Origin: Lineus longissimus | Taxonomy: Eukaryota > Nemertea > Pilidiophora > Heteronemertea > Lineidae | Assembly (NCBI RefSeq): GCF_910592395.1 | Contig: NC_088322.1 | Location: 11,341,431-11,405,430 of the forward strand | Length of the DNA stretch: 64,000 nucleotides | Direction of reading: 5' to 3' | Shown here: one piece after another, positions 23,071-36,400 of the stretch | Position numbering within the stretch: the first letter of the stretch is position 1 | Layout: every line of letters begins with the position of its first letter | Made by a program: the position numbers and the translations under genes | The notes under the pieces: generated by a model | Told to the model about the DNA's origin: nothing | The model's input: the letters and a program-made list of their open reading frames with translations, nothing else | Database searches by the model: none

Positions 23071-24503
23071 AGGGCCAGGCCGGTCTACTGTCTCATTGGC
23101 AAAAGTCATTTCTGAAGAACATGGTCCTCCCCAGCATATAAACAACATGGAGCCACTGAGAGTCCTTATGCATTTAGTGTCACATCTTCACAAGTCTTCG
23201 TCACTGTCAGGTACCGCCATCTAAGCTAAGAAATTGGAACTAGGCATTTGCGTAAAATTTAAAATATCGCCCGTTTTTAGGGCGGGGGACGATTTACAGC
23301 TGGAACCCCTGAACCAGCTCCCGCAGATCCGTCATTCATCAAGTCAAAGCAAGTATGAACGAAATTTTGCTTGCTTTCAAAGTCCATTTTTAGGCTACTT
23401 TTACCGAATGACAACTTGTAATTTTGATGAATATCGAAAGCGTTAATAATAAACTTCACAAAAATTCCCTTCCAGCGGCCATGGTTTTTGTTGTTGACGT
23501 TTTGAGAGGTGTTCAGAAAATTCGTGATATTTCTTTAATTATTTAAATCATTGATTGTTTGTTGACATATTCATAATCTTTGTATCACCCTTCACATAAC
23601 AAACTTAATCTTTTCATTAAAAAATGTTTTTTAAATATCTTAATTTGCCTTTGAAGTGGTCTGTTTTTTCTTATTTAGAATTCTGAGAATTACAGACTTT
23701 TATTTCTTCAAAATCAAGGTACTAAAATTTAATTCTTTTCAAAGCATATGCGGAAACCGTTTCTGGTTTAATATCACTTTAGATCACTTTAAATCTCCAC
23801 TAATAAAAAAATGAGAGCCAAAAAACGAGGTCTGTAAAGTCTTTGGTCTGTAGAATAGACCCTGCCGCCTATACTTACTGTCTGAAAAACAAAGGGTTAC
23901 AATATTACCTAACGATCCAGGGCTGTGCATCCTAAGGAAATCAGTGCAGGGCCGGAGAAGTGAACATTATCCCGCTGTGTGCTGCTGTCTCAAAGGGACA
24001 TTTGTGGTATAAAGTGACCCAAAAAATAAATTTATAATTCTCACAACAGTGCGATTGGTCGGGCAAGCAATTATACTCCATCCTGGCACCAGTGGTTTTC
24101 AATATATTCTATACTCCACCTCTCGATATTTCATAGGAGTAAAAAAAGCCTATCTCTAGATGACTATACTCACTCGTATAGATATGTCGATGTATTTACC
24201 TGCTGCGCACCGATAGTGTCATGTCCCACTTAATTGGGTGTGTTCCTAACGGATATTGGATTATCATTATTTGGCTGGCCTGAGCTCGGATGGTCGACAG
24301 GATCTTGATCGAACTGGACTATAGACTTCCGGGATACAGTCTGAGGTAGGGACGAGGCCGATCCGGTCCGGAGTGTAACATATGATATGATTAGTCCAAG
24401 GAACCTCGACCCTCCATTCCGCGCAGAAATTAGTGAATTGTGGGAACTGTTGAAGAGTCTACTGTGGATTAAGTTCTTTGAGGGTAGGAAAACGGGCGAC
24501 AAA
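23071..24503. other. Non-coding stretch and probable 5' region of the LicD-family gene
   Basis: Contains a fragment of the CATCCT...GCCGGAGAAGTGAACATTA element near 23930-23985 and a copy of the CATCCTGGCACCAGTGG element at about 24081-24155. The last 200 bp lead into the start codon at 24504 and probably contain the 5'UTR; no TATA box was identified. Confidence 0.45.
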
Positions 24504-26615
24504 ATGGGAATGTTCGGTGAGTATTGAACAAATTATTAGAACTAGAGACTTTTTAGCCTTAGAGAGGCAAAAGCTCACCAGTTTTTATATTGGTCGCTTT
24601 CCCAATGTTGCAGCACAATATTTTCATTTGAAATAACATCAGTCATCATGGCATATATAACCAGTGGTTTCCATCCTGAAGCTCACCAGGCCAACACTCG
24701 GCACTATCGGCCGAGCTTAGTTAGTAGCCCAATGTGTGCGAGGGGAAAGGAGGATACGACTGACTCTGGATTTTCGAGGATGGCAGTTTTCAATGTTCTC
24801 AGCTTGTACATGACATATATACAAATAGGAGTGAAAAAGAGCCTGAATCCCATCAGGAAGAAAATAAAAGGAATGATATGGCGGGATAAAACTTCTGGAT
24901 ACATATATACACTTATTTAAAAACAGTAGCCTTGGTTAATTCTCGCTCGCTGTGCGGCTGTGCACCCACACCCGGCTGTGCAGCTTCAAACCAATCAGAA
25001 AGTGAACCAATTACTGGTGTAGACTTAGAAAATGTTCGTCAGGAAAAAATATCCGTCACTATCGTACTCTGCCATGGCCGTCAATAACTCTAGAGATTAA
25101 AACGCATTCGAGACTCCTTTGCTCACCAGACATTCTTTCCTAGGACATTTCAAATTTCTACACCGGCATTTTTATCACAGGTATACCGGTATATACAGCA
25201 GCATACCGCGTTCATCGAATTAGGCAGCAGCTGCTCACTGGTTCTTGACTATCTACTTCGAAGTTGTCACAAGTATCATTCAGGAATTACAATCAGAGAA
25301 GCGAACATTAACCCCCGATATCCTCAGGATGCTTTGATAGGCTACACATGGCGACATTTCTCATTCTAATTCGTCTTTTCCAGGTTTTGCCTTCACTGTT
25401 GGTCGACTGCACTCATGTTTCAATCGGCCAAACCTCAAGATACTGGTAGTATTGCTTCTGATGGTTGGCGCCTTTGTCCTCGCATCAAGCTTCTTCCAGA
25501 TAAGGTGGAGAATCACTCGACACTGGGACACGTCATCATTGCCATTAACTTTGATACACTTTGAGGTCCCTGGTGATAACGAGAGAACTGGTAACACGCG
25601 GCTCCCGAATGGTGCAGGCAGCCTGCAGGACATAGCAGTACAAGGATCGTTACCAACGAATCAATCACTCGATGCAGCAGTTTTAAACGATGGCGACGAC
25701 CAATTGGAACGCCAAATTGCAGTTCAAAATAGCAGCAGAAAATATGAAAGGAATAACACAGTTTTGAATGTCCCTAGGTTGCACAATGGACTCAAATGGC
25801 ATCCTACGCCAGTCGTGCCCAGAGCCGGCTCAAAACGTTTCCCGCCGTATGAAAGCGGGACTTGCAATCCAAAGATTCATGGTGAGGAAGTTTGCAAGCT
25901 TATGAGGTCTGCCGTCAGCCAAGATTATTACCTAGTTTTCATGGATTGCTTGGCTACGTTCATTGAAGTGGCTGAGAAAAAAGGTTGGACGTATTTTCTA
26001 GCTTTCGGCAGTTTGCTTGGCTCATGGCGTCACCATGGCATGATCTTATGGGACGGTGACGTTGATGTATATGTCAACATTAGCCACAGGGACGATATAA
26101 TCAAGACATTCAATAACACGGACTACACGCCACAGCAGATGTTTTCTCCTCGTAAAATTGTGAAGCTTTATTCCACATTGTCTACCTTAAACACATCGTA
26201 CATCAAAGAAGGACTAGGTTGGTGGATGTGGCCGTATTTAGACATCTTCTTTTTCACGGAAGACGCCACTCATATTCATAACGTCGAAAGCTCTGCTCGG
26301 ATAGAAAAGTCCGACGTCTTCCCTCTTCATGAGAGGCCATTCGGGAGCCTCTGGGTACCATGTCCCAAAAACACATTCAAAGTTCTCAAAGAAGCGTATG
26401 GAAAGGAGGAGTCTGAACTTTGTAAAGGTTACACGACAGAGGTTAACTGTCAGCTTCTGAAAGATCTTGTGCCCTTCGTTCACAGGCAAGTAGTCAATGG
26501 TGCTTTGTATGAGACGCTGAAGTTAGGTAACAGAACTTTGGCATGGCAATATATAAAAAATGAGACAGTTGTGGTAACCAGCCCTTATGATTTCGGAAAA
26601 GTTGAGAGCCCTTAG
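24504..26615 (+). CDS. LicD/fukutin-related-protein family type II membrane protein, two exons
   Basis: Exon 1 is 24504-24516, coding only MGMF plus one base, with donor GTGAGT. Exon 2 is 25384-26615 behind the acceptor cttttccag. The joined frame codes for 414 residues. Residues about 19-42 form a single uncleaved membrane anchor (LKILVVLLLMVGAFVLASSF) after a short basic N-terminus, predicting a type II Golgi protein. A stem with several N-glycosylation sequons follows. The catalytic-type region has FGSLLGSWRHHGMILWDGDV followed by DVYV, the LicD pattern in which acidic residues bind metal and a nucleotide-activated donor. In animals this family includes FKTN and FKRP, ribitol-phosphate transferases of dystroglycan O-mannose glycans; the bacterial founder LicD transfers phosphocholine. 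Acceptor and donor here are not known, and this is not necessarily an FKRP ortholog. Start choice rests on the splice join. Confidence 0.85.
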
Positions 26616-26645
26616 CGCGATTTTTTTCGTTGGGTCCTATTATGA

Positions 26646-26651
26646 AATAAA
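26646..26651 (+). terminator. Poly(A) signal of the LicD-family gene
   Basis: AATAAA 31 bp after the stop codon, in AT-rich sequence. No other candidate lies between stop and the following repeat array. Confidence 0.6.
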
Positions 26652-26689
26652 AATATAGGAAATATTATTACCAGTTTTTTTATTGTTGC

Positions 26690-27015
26690 TCCTAGCCCGT
26701 CCCGACGGTGAATTGCAGATCAGCCTCTGTCCCGTGTAGTGGGTTTTAGCCACTAATTCAGTATTCAGCATCGCCCCCCCCCCCCCACCCCTACAAGGGG
26801 TTGCTGCTCTTTAGGTCAGCTTCCGTCCCCCACATTAGGTTCTAGACCTTCCCCCGATAGCGGATAGTCCTTTAGGCTAATATCCGTCCTCCACAGCGCA
26901 AGGGTTGTAGCCATTTAGGTCAGCATCCGTCCACACGCAGAGTAGTAGGTCAGTCCCCGTCCCCCACAATGAGTTGTAGCCCTTGAGGTCAGCATCCGTC
27001 CCCCAGGGTTTAGCC
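26690..27015 (+). repeat. ~40-bp degenerate tandem array
   Basis: About seven copies of a unit built from TTAGGTCAGCATCCGTCCCC, then CACAnTGAGTTGTAGCCC. It includes a poly-C run at about 26774-26786. It starts close behind the LicD-family gene. Confidence 0.8.
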
Positions 27016-27690
27016 CCCGCAGTGCTAAGTATCTTGAACGTGCCTCGCTAAACCCATTTCTCCACCCGTCAGGTTAGAGAGAATTGCACGGATCCTCGTG
27101 GACTAATTTTCTCAGGGACAGATGCCCTACGGACTAACTATCCAAAGTCTGAATCGCCAGAGAAAATAAATTCTTTGGGGTCTAATTTCCTTGGGCCGAT
27201 GAGTGCAGATTATGTATGGATTGTTCAGGTATTTCAGTTGAGATTTGAAAAGACGACTCGTAACATCTTTCAAAGAATGCAAGGCGCTTCACTTGTCAGA
27301 CCTCAGAGGTAGAGGACTTTCAACAGAACAGAGAATGAAAAACTCTCCTCCTATTAATACTTAGTCCGGGCCCTTGGACATGCTGGAAGAAACAAAATTG
27401 TTGTCATCCACTCACCAAAAGGCTATTGGGGGCTTGTGGGGACTGGCCAAGCGTAACAGGTAGCCAGGTGCCACATCACGCACACATTTAAAGCTGAGCA
27501 TTTGGATTTCATAGTTCACCTTCTGCTCCATATTTACCCTCAGACATTGCTCAGCTTCCAGACAACGTGCGTCAGTCTTCTTCTTCCGGATACTGGGTAT
27601 CGGTCAATGATGACCATTAGCCCCATGCAGGCGCATGGTGAAATGGATAAAAGCTTTGTTGGTGTGTGGTAAAAGTTTGATGAAAGGTAC
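27016..27690. other. Non-coding stretch, nothing recognised
   Basis: No exon-like frame or repeat boundary identified between the tandem array and the LINE remnant. Confidence 0.4.
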
Positions 27691-28320
27691 GGTCGTGCAA
27701 GATGAAAATGTTAAAATCAGCGCTCGGTCTACGGTTCCTTTGTGAGCTTCCTCCTGAAGGCGTTGATATTCTCGGCCGTCACAGTTGCTTCTGGGAGCCT
27801 GTTCCAGTCGACTGTCGTACGTGGGAAGAGAATGAGTTTCTATGGGCCTCAGTGGTAGTGTGGATCTGTCTGAATGATTAGGAGATGATGAGTCTGGTCC
27901 TCCTGGTTGCCTCGATGAGATGGTGTTCAACGGCAACCTGTTGGATGATCTTGAAGAGTAGCGGGAGCCTGGCTTGGCGTCTGCGTTCAGCAAGGGTGGG
28001 CCATCCTGTGTTGCTTAGCATCTCGGTCACGTTGCTGGTGTTATGGTAGGCCTACATGCGAGTAACCCATCTTGCCGCTCTTCTCTGGACAATCTCTATT
28101 TTGTAAACATATTTCTTATGGTGTGGGCCCCAAACTAGTGCTGCGTATTCCAGCTTCGGTCTAACCAAGGTCTTGAAGGCTTGGATCTTTACTTTTAGGT
28201 TCGAAGTTCTGATATTTCTCCGTAGGAACGCAAGAGTGGAATTTGCTGACCTGGTGGTGGAGTCAATAATTATGTTCCTTCCATTTTAGGTCTTTGGTGA
28301 ATGTTATGCTCAGGTATTTT
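27690..28320 (-). mobile_element. Decayed LINE: C-terminal reverse-transcriptase region
   Basis: Read on the minus strand with frame changes, the segment gives NSTLAFLRRNI, then KTLVRPKLEYAALVWGPHHK, KIEIVQRRAARWV and then W(P)TLAERRR. This is the familiar thumb/C-terminal stretch of non-LTR reverse transcriptases (LVRPxLEYAxxVWxPH, KIExVQRRAARFV). Stops and shifts break the frame (for example after VTRM), so it is a dead copy. The family is probably jockey/CR1-like, but the reverse transcriptase core is absent. It lies on the strand opposite to the LicD-family gene. Confidence 0.8.
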
Positions 28321-28789
28321 GTGGAGTCTTCTTTGCCGAGGCAAATACCGCTGGAATTTCAATATGCTTCTGCTCAACCGCTGTAGAAGTTTGAAATGTC
28401 CTCGATAGGGTGTCCGGGGAACCAAGGATTCTACTCTGTGTGGCCTCTTTAATAGAATCATATACCATAATCCATCGGAATACAAAAGGGCCGGACATTT
28501 TTCTAGGGGGACATAATCTACTAAATTCTACATCGGGAACATGAGGAGCGCGACTTGACAATCTGGGGAATTGATTTTTCAGGGAGATCCTGGAATAACT
28601 TCGCAAATCAAAGATAGTACAAAATTAACAACACTAGCATTGATAATCTCACAATCCTATTGTTTATTGTGCTATCTACGTATCAAAAGCATTAACTGTA
28701 AGAAAAATAGAAATCTTTACAAAAATCTATACACGAAATCAAGTATACAACATAATTACATAACTAGAAATAAAGAAGTTAATTGCAGT

Positions 28790-28925
28790 AGAACCTGCCT
28801 TAACGGACACCTCTCTATTGAGTACAACCTCGCTATTACGGACACTAATTTTGGTCCAAAATTGTTACTTTCCACACAATTTGACCTCTCTAATCAGGAA
28901 ACCTCTCTATGAAGAACACTACACA
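28790..28925 (+). mobile_element. Fragment related to the mariner/pogo-type MITE
   Basis: GCAGTAGAACCTGCCTTAAC, then GGACACCTCTCTATTGAG, and a TTTGGTCCAAAATTGTTA block. The same blocks occur at 62705-62840 in a CDC27 intron, so both are copies of one longer element with ends like those at 4317. Confidence 0.55.
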
Positions 28926-29239
28926 GACCAGCATGATACACTTGTCAACCGGAGGAGAATTTACACAAAGGAAAGATGGTATCCAAAATTACAGACCCCC
29001 AGGCTAGACAACTAACACCTTAATGGATTGCTGACGATGATATTATTAGTTTGATGAAACATGTCGGATGACAGTGTTAACAAACATGTTACAAGTGTCC
29101 TAGTTGTCAGAGATCAGCTGGCCTTGAGGGTTTCAACTCCATAGCCATTGATGTTACTTGCCACAGTTACACTCAAATAGCCAATCTAAGCTATTTGACC
29201 CTTGTAACATGTACTGTGTAGACGGTATTTAGTTGGTTA

Positions 29240-29630
29240 GGCCACACTTTTTTTAGTTTGGACTACGAACCTATGTGGGTGGGGCAGGAATGAAAAGATT
29301 AATAAAAACATAGTTTCCTTCAATCTCGAAATGTATACGTGGGATGGGAATAAAAAAACTTCTATCAGACTTAAAATCTATGTGGGGTTGGAGGGGGGAA
29401 ATAAAATAAAAACATGCTTTTATTTCTTATAATTTCAGTCTCAGATCGTACAAGGGGACAAAAATTTAAAAAGTTGAAATTAGTCGTCGGGAATACAGTT
29501 TTCTATTTTCCTCCATTTTATGGTCGGGAGAAAAAAGTGTGTCAAAAACGGTCGTAGGGACTTTTATTTTTTTCCACTTTCCAGAAAATGACCCCAGAGG
29601 GATTCAAATCCAACAAAAAAAAAAGTGGCC
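29240..29630 (+). mobile_element. MITE family 1 copy, near full length
   Basis: A 391-bp copy starting GGCCACACTTTTTTTAGTTT after TTA (29237-29239) and ending AAAAAGTGGCC. The right flank is TGC instead of TTA, so the target duplication is mutated or the copy was truncated and re-joined. Internal ATCTATGTGGGG sub-repeats and the CAAAAACGGTCGTAGGGAC core are kept. Confidence 0.8.
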
Positions 29631-29639
29631 TGCAGGCAT

Positions 29640-31049
29640 GCCTGCACAATACGCCTATATTACGTGAAATAGGCCAGGGAGACCCTCAAAACATGAACAA
29701 CTTAAAAAATGTATACACTAGTTACAGGTGAGCACTAATACTACAGATAGTGCAAATATACAACTATCAAAACATTTTTACAAATTGAACACTTTTTGGT
29801 GGAATTACACTTTTATCCTGAACAAAAACATATCAATGTATGAAAGCACCATATCACAATTTTTACATCTTAATCAACCAAGGTCTGCCTTTCCTTCCCA
29901 CTCAATGCGTTCACCTCCATCAGAGATGGAAGCCCCTTCAAATTGAGGTTTCGTGAGCTTCCTGGCCCAAGACAAATCACTGATATGATCTGCCAATTCG
30001 GAAAGCCCTCATTAATCTGGTGGTTTTACTGTTGGGGCAATGTCAATACATGTTGATGGATAGCAACAGATTTAATCTCATTATCGGCCAACAATCAGCA
30101 CAAAATTAAAAAGACAACATGTTATGGATGTATGAACACAGTACTGCATGTTTACAAAATTAGCCTAAAACCATTAAACTTAAAATGCAGTCATTTTTTC
30201 ATAATCTATTCTACTAAATATTTCAATGCACTAATTTACACATATCGAAAAAAGAACAAGAAATGAAACAATTTGTACAGTTAAATGCAATAGTCTGGTA
30301 TGTAATGATTGCTGCTATGCATAACACAGCAGCATTAGGGTGTGCAGTGTACCGAGTCATCAACAGCAAAATACAGGAGAATAGACAAACATGATGAAGG
30401 GATAATAACCCAACTGAACTAAACCAACATATGTTTGTTTCATGATTATTCAAGTACATCCCAAACAGAAGATTTCAAGGTTAGGATTTACATTACTAAA
30501 CTAAAGCTGATAAGTCATAACCATGGTCCCCATTCAAAAACTTAATTATCTCGCGTTTACCCGTATTAATCAGGTGTAGCTTACATGTATCACCGTCACA
30601 CAATGATGGGTGATGACATCATAGCTGTCACTCCTGAACAGAAAATATAATCAATGTGATTTTATTACGCTTTGGGAGCATTGAATTTTATTGAGTGGAG
30701 ATCATCCACATTTATTGATACTGTCCACAACTCGATACAAAGCACATTTGGCACAGATTCTTCTATAAACAAACTACATTAATACTTCACAAAGTGTTAC
30801 TTCACAAAGTATAATTACTTGGATTGAACCCGAAAATTGCCCAACTTTTTCAAAGTGGAAAAGACATTGCCAAAGAAACAAGTATAGGCCAAAAGAGGCT
30901 TTGTCCTCATGCTCTCCAAAAGATAGAAATTGTAAAACATTCAGCCCTATCAACAAGAACATCAACTATGAATGAGAAATCAATCTGAAACCTGCCAGAT
31001 GGCAGCACTAATCGATGCATATAATTGCCAATGCTCCCCCCCCCCCCCC
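29640..31049. other. Non-coding AT-rich stretch
   Basis: No exon-like frame with splice sites, RNA gene or recognisable element. Confidence 0.4.
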
Positions 31050-31252
31050 GAGTTCTCCACATGGTTTTCTCAAGGTTGGGTGGTACCCTTGATATTCAAG
31101 AGGTTTTGCCAAGTTGCAACACAAAGTTGGCGACCATGAACATAAGGTAGGTTGGCCATAAAGAAACCCTTTACAAAATTCTCGAGCAAGGTTGGGTGGC
31201 TCGTCAAAGGTAGGGTGGGCCGCCCTGGCAAATGGCCTTGCGGAGAACACTG
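31050..31252 (-). mobile_element. Short inverted-repeat element, CAGTGTTCTCC ends (hAT-like), copy 1
   Basis: One end is GCGGAGAACACTG and the other GAGTTCTCCACATGG next to a poly-C run. The interior (AAGGTTGGGTGG, CCAAGTTGCAACACAAAG) is shared, in the opposite orientation, with 58363-58559. CAGTG-type ends suggest a non-autonomous hAT element, but no 8-bp target duplication was recognised. Confidence 0.55.
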
Positions 31253-33448
31253 CTTACCTCCATTTAAACAAGGAATAGATTGCCAGGTTGCAGAATCAGA
31301 ATGTTTTTGCTAATTCCTAAAGCTATTACTGAAACAATCTTATTTCTGGTTTTTATTCAATTCAAGAAATGCTACTTTGTAAATGCAATTTAACAAAAAT
31401 ATTCGAATTAACTTTTAATGACAACTTCCAACGTTAAGTAACAATTTGAATAAATCAAATCATTGATTTTATCTTACTGATTACTGAACACAAAGCGCCG
31501 CAAAAAGCATAAAATCAATGACTGCTCCGGTAAAAAACTCATCGATGCAGAATGGTGAAGAAGCAGTTGCCTTGGCAACAGTTTTCCAGGAAAATGCAAC
31601 AAACATCCTGGTATGGACATGACGGATGCTAGCAGAATCAATCCTGCGACCATGACATCAGCATATTTTAAAGAAATTCATTTCACCTTCGGCAAGTGCA
31701 GTGGCAAATACAGCTCATTAGCTTCAACAATCCACTTGCTGCTGGTTAAAATGAACTACCAAAATTTATTTGAGGTCAAATTATTCAAAATTACAGAATT
31801 TATGAAAAAATATCCGAGGCTGAGATGTATTGTGATTTGATTGCTGGTAAACATTACATTCTGCTACCAAAATTCTACATAACCTCACAGCCAACTTAGG
31901 CTGGCATAAAGTGACTGCCTTCTGGTTCCCAGTTCCTGGAATCACAAGGGATAGAGCGGAGATAATGAGAGATGGCACTTTAGCAGCACAAAGACCTTGA
32001 TCCCTTGATAATAGAACAAATTCTTAGAACTGATGATTGGCAACATGGCTTGTGCAATGCAGTCTTGGAATGACAAATCTGATGATGTGAAAGTTGGGTT
32101 ACAAGTACCGGTGGTGACAAGTAGCCATTAGTCATGGATATATACGCACAACTCCGTTAGATCAGCAGGAGTGTGAAATATAAATTTTCTTTATCAAACG
32201 AAGTTAATGTAGGTTGCATGTCAGAAACCGATCGTTTGAACGAGTTGAACTCTTCACACTCTCACCACAATTTTTAAATACAAACCAAACTTTCCTTACC
32301 TGGACAATATGATTTTAGAAGAGGTTTTCGTTGACTTCCGAATTGATCTGTTCTTTCCGATACCAGAAAACCTCTTTTTTACTTTCACGGCTAAATGAAC
32401 ACAAAATGCATTTCAAGCATACAATAATATAATTTATAAGATGTTTACCTTGGTTATGGAATTGGTCCCTTTACCAGCAAAAACTACATTTGTATACATT
32501 GATACAAATTTTATAGAAGTAAATGTACACAACTTTGAACATTTAAACATTTTATAACTACAAGTATTGCATGAATTTAAAAAACTCTCTGAAGTTATTA
32601 TCGGCAGAGCTAATACAACCACCCAGTGAGTCCTACAGCAGCAAGACTGTAGTAAAACCTGGTCTACATTAGCAAATTTCTGTTCGCAAACAAGGGCAAA
32701 TTTAGTATTTGGTTGTGTGTGCCACAAAAAGGCTGCACGAGTCTGGTGATTAATGTGGACATGTTTCCAAACGTCAGCCAACCTATTTTAAAATGTTCGG
32801 ACATTCTTTATCACAGAGTGGATGTCCGCCCCAAACATTAGCAAATTCTGTTTAGAAGGGTTTGTCAGTTAAAAACCAGGCTTCAGTGACAACATCTATC
32901 ATAATCTGAGCATAGCTATAGAAATTAAGGTTAAACCACATTTAAACACCAACTGGTAGTAATATACAATTGGTCAGATGTAAACATGATCTTTGGAAGA
33001 AAAACTAGTGAATGCTGCCTCTCTATTGTTGTAAATAACACCAATTGACACATAAATGTATGTAGAAAATGTTCCAAGTAGTATAAACTGTAAAAATGAA
33101 AATCTTTGCTGGCCTCTTATTTTCACGTTTACAGATAATCGGGAAATAACATGGCCGCTAAAAAGAAAATCTAATTGAAATTATTGTTGGCGTTAGGTTT
33201 TTTTTACAACATACAATTTCACCGGTTTTGTCAGAACTTAATGTTTCGAGACACAACAACATGTTATCCGATATTCAAAATCGACCTGATCCAGAAGAAG
33301 ACGGACGAAGGGCAGCAACAGAATAACCGGAGCTGTCATCCGCTTGAACTGGAAGAGACATTTTGATTAGCAGTTACAATGCCTCGAAATCCAATTAGGT
33401 GTGATCACCCCTAATTGTGGGAGTCACGATTGTCAAAACACCTCTGAT
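31253..33448. other. Non-coding stretch
   Basis: The only structure noticed is a short direct repeat, ACATTAGCAAATT(T)CTGTT, at about 32667 and 32837. No gene was seen; the 3'UTR of the minus-strand zinc-finger gene probably occupies the right end. Confidence 0.4.
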
Positions 33449-36400
33449 TTAGCACGGTCTTGTTTCCATTTCTGAAATACTCGACGATTTCTTGCGCTTT
33501 GATGGCGAAGCCACTTTCCGTGGACTCTTTGTACGAATTTCATTGCCGTTGACATCCCGTTTTTTCTCGTGGTGCTGTGGCGACGTCACAAGAAGATTTG
33601 AGATGGTGTCCTCGTTGCTGTTGTGATGACTCTCTTGTTTGTGCCCACTGTATAAGATCAAGGCAGCCTGGATCGAAAGCACACGGTCCTGGTTTTTTTC
33701 ACCATCAAACTGGTCCCAATAGATACTGTGTTCCCACAAGTGTTTTGTAAAACACACTTTGCTCTTGTACAGTTTCCCTGAAAAGAAAAATTTTGTGAAA
33801 TAGGTCATGTTAGGGGCAGTAAACATCACCAAATATGGCCAACACCAAGTATGTAACAATAAAACCAAGGCAAAGGGACTGACTTCTATGTTTCAATAAT
33901 TAAATGATATTAGTATTAGTAACCTAACAGGCAATAGATAATGCATGTTCACTGTTGTTGTCATGAAAAAGAGGGGATGTGATTATGAATAGAATAGGCC
34001 TACATGCAGTTTTGACATGAGATTATTTCACTCACTAATCAATGACAATTGACATGACAATCAATGCATACAAAAAATATTCTTGTGTGCTGTATTATTG
34101 AGACTATAAAGCCAAGGAATACTTTTTTTCACATCACTCAGTCATCAGGACATTACCTTCAAAATTTAAAATCAATGTAGGCTGCCAAGTGACATACAAA
34201 AAAAATATTTTATCTTGAAAACTTTCAAATAGCCCAAGTCATTTACTACTAATGAACTATCACTTTACATTTCATGAATACATACGAAAACAATAAAAAA
34301 TTATAGCGAAAACAATAAAATGTAAAGATATTGGTATGTGGAATGTGGATCGTATGTATGTGGAATGTGGATCGTAAGTGGTATGTGTGCTGTTTTGACA
34401 ATTACGCTGCCTTCGCTTACCCTTACTCCACGCTTCGAAATCGCACTTTTTGCGAATAACAGCGCGTCAGTTACATGCATATAAGATCCAAGATTATCAT
34501 TAATGAAAATGCAACAGAAATTGGTTGAACTCACCACATATGCTGCAGTTTATTCCACCTTCGTAATCATGATATTCTTTCAAAACATCAATGATTCCTT
34601 CGAGCTCGAGTGATTTCTGTGGCTGGTTTAGAGCCTTGCATAAACGATCACTGTCGTGTCTCGTTCGCTTTGGTCGCTGAGTATACTGCAGAAAACTGCC
34701 CTCATCAAACTCCATACTTGCAATCATGTCAAATCGAATAAAATCGGGTATTTTGTAGAATTTTTCCGTATCAAAACAGAAAACCTCGTGGTTCAGCAAG
34801 ACGTACGCTTTCTACACAAAGCAATTCATTGTGACCTCGGGCTTTACACGAGCAACCAATCAGCGCGTAATGTTTTCTTTGATCTCGCCGCTGACCTCAT
34901 TCATGAGCATCACGTGGTACGATTTCGCGGGAAATTAATGGTGCGTGCGCATGTCCTCACGTGGAGATTTCGCGCCATATATTCATGATGAGTAATACGA
35001 TAAAAACAACAACAACAACATCCTGAGCTTTTAGGTCTCGTTAGGGAGTTTTTCCCAAATGTACGCGATGATGACGTGCCCCATTAACAGGACGTAACAT
35101 CTATTTTAAAATGCGTTTCCAAGGTGTGTCGTATATCACTGGAAACGCACAATTCCCCTGATTCTGCAGGATGTTAAATCGGGCATTTTGTTTCTTTAAA
35201 TAAATCATAAGCGTCGCATTTGCTCCTAGCTCTGTTCACCATCCCAAATGGCAATATTGCCAATTGGGCCGGACAATCACGAAAAAAACCAAATACAGTG
35301 ACTATTCTTCCATGAAAGACAGTTGGTTACGCTACACAAAAATCAAAAAAAAACGAGGGTCAACCATTGAACTTTTGAAATATGTTGAATTTTGCACAAA
35401 TCAGCGAAAAACGCACCAACTGGCACTGGACGGCATTTCAACACGGGGCCGACGCACATCCCAAGTTCAGTGTACACATACGTCGGCAACAACAGTAAAA
35501 TACGTAGTTTCTTGTTAGCCGCCTATTGAGTAGCGCTCTAGGTGAGAAACTCCAAAAAAAACACTGTCTTTGCCAAAACAACTGCTGAATCAACACTGAC
35601 ATACTAAGACCGAGAAATCAATGATGGGGGGGGGATGGGTGGGCTCGCATGAATAAAAAAAACAACTCCCTAATGAGACCTTAGGGTCTTGTGATACTCC
35701 AAGGCGCCATGTCCAAATAGGACGAAAGCGTAACGACGACGACGACGACATGAGGCGGAGAAGCCTATATTGAAACTGGCGCCACAGGCCCAGGAAGCAA
35801 CCATTTAGTGGCATGCTGGCGTCCTGTCCGAGTCTCAACCTAGGTTCGAGACTAGATAGGCCTGGATAATGGAAGAAGAAGAATTAGTACCGACCAATGC
35901 ATATAAGATTTTAAATTAAATAACAGCGTGGGCGTTTAGCAATGAGGATACGCCAGCATGCTTCAGGACGCAGTGGACCCATCCTGAGGAAATCAGGGGC
36001 TGATGTTTGACCCGGTTTGTACGTGGAGGGCCGGAGAAGTGAACATTAACGCTTGATTTCCTCAGGATGGGGAATTACGGGTGGCTGATTATTTTTAAGG
36101 AAAGCTCCTACATTAGGCCCTAATCCTACCATTTTAAGAAGATAATCTACTATTTGATCCCCTACCGGTATCTTTCCGGAACAGCGGGCCCATCCAAAAT
36201 CCAAACTCAAATCACTGATTGGCGACGATGGTATATTATTTCCATCAGAATTAATAGGGGGCCTATTTGACAAACTTTACGCACAAAGTTAAGAATCTGC
36301 CCGCCCGAAACTGCAACACGTTCCATCATATGCACTTTCACCCCAAACGACACTACAACGCAAAGTAACAGGTATTTATTTGCATAACAAGTTTTTCCTT

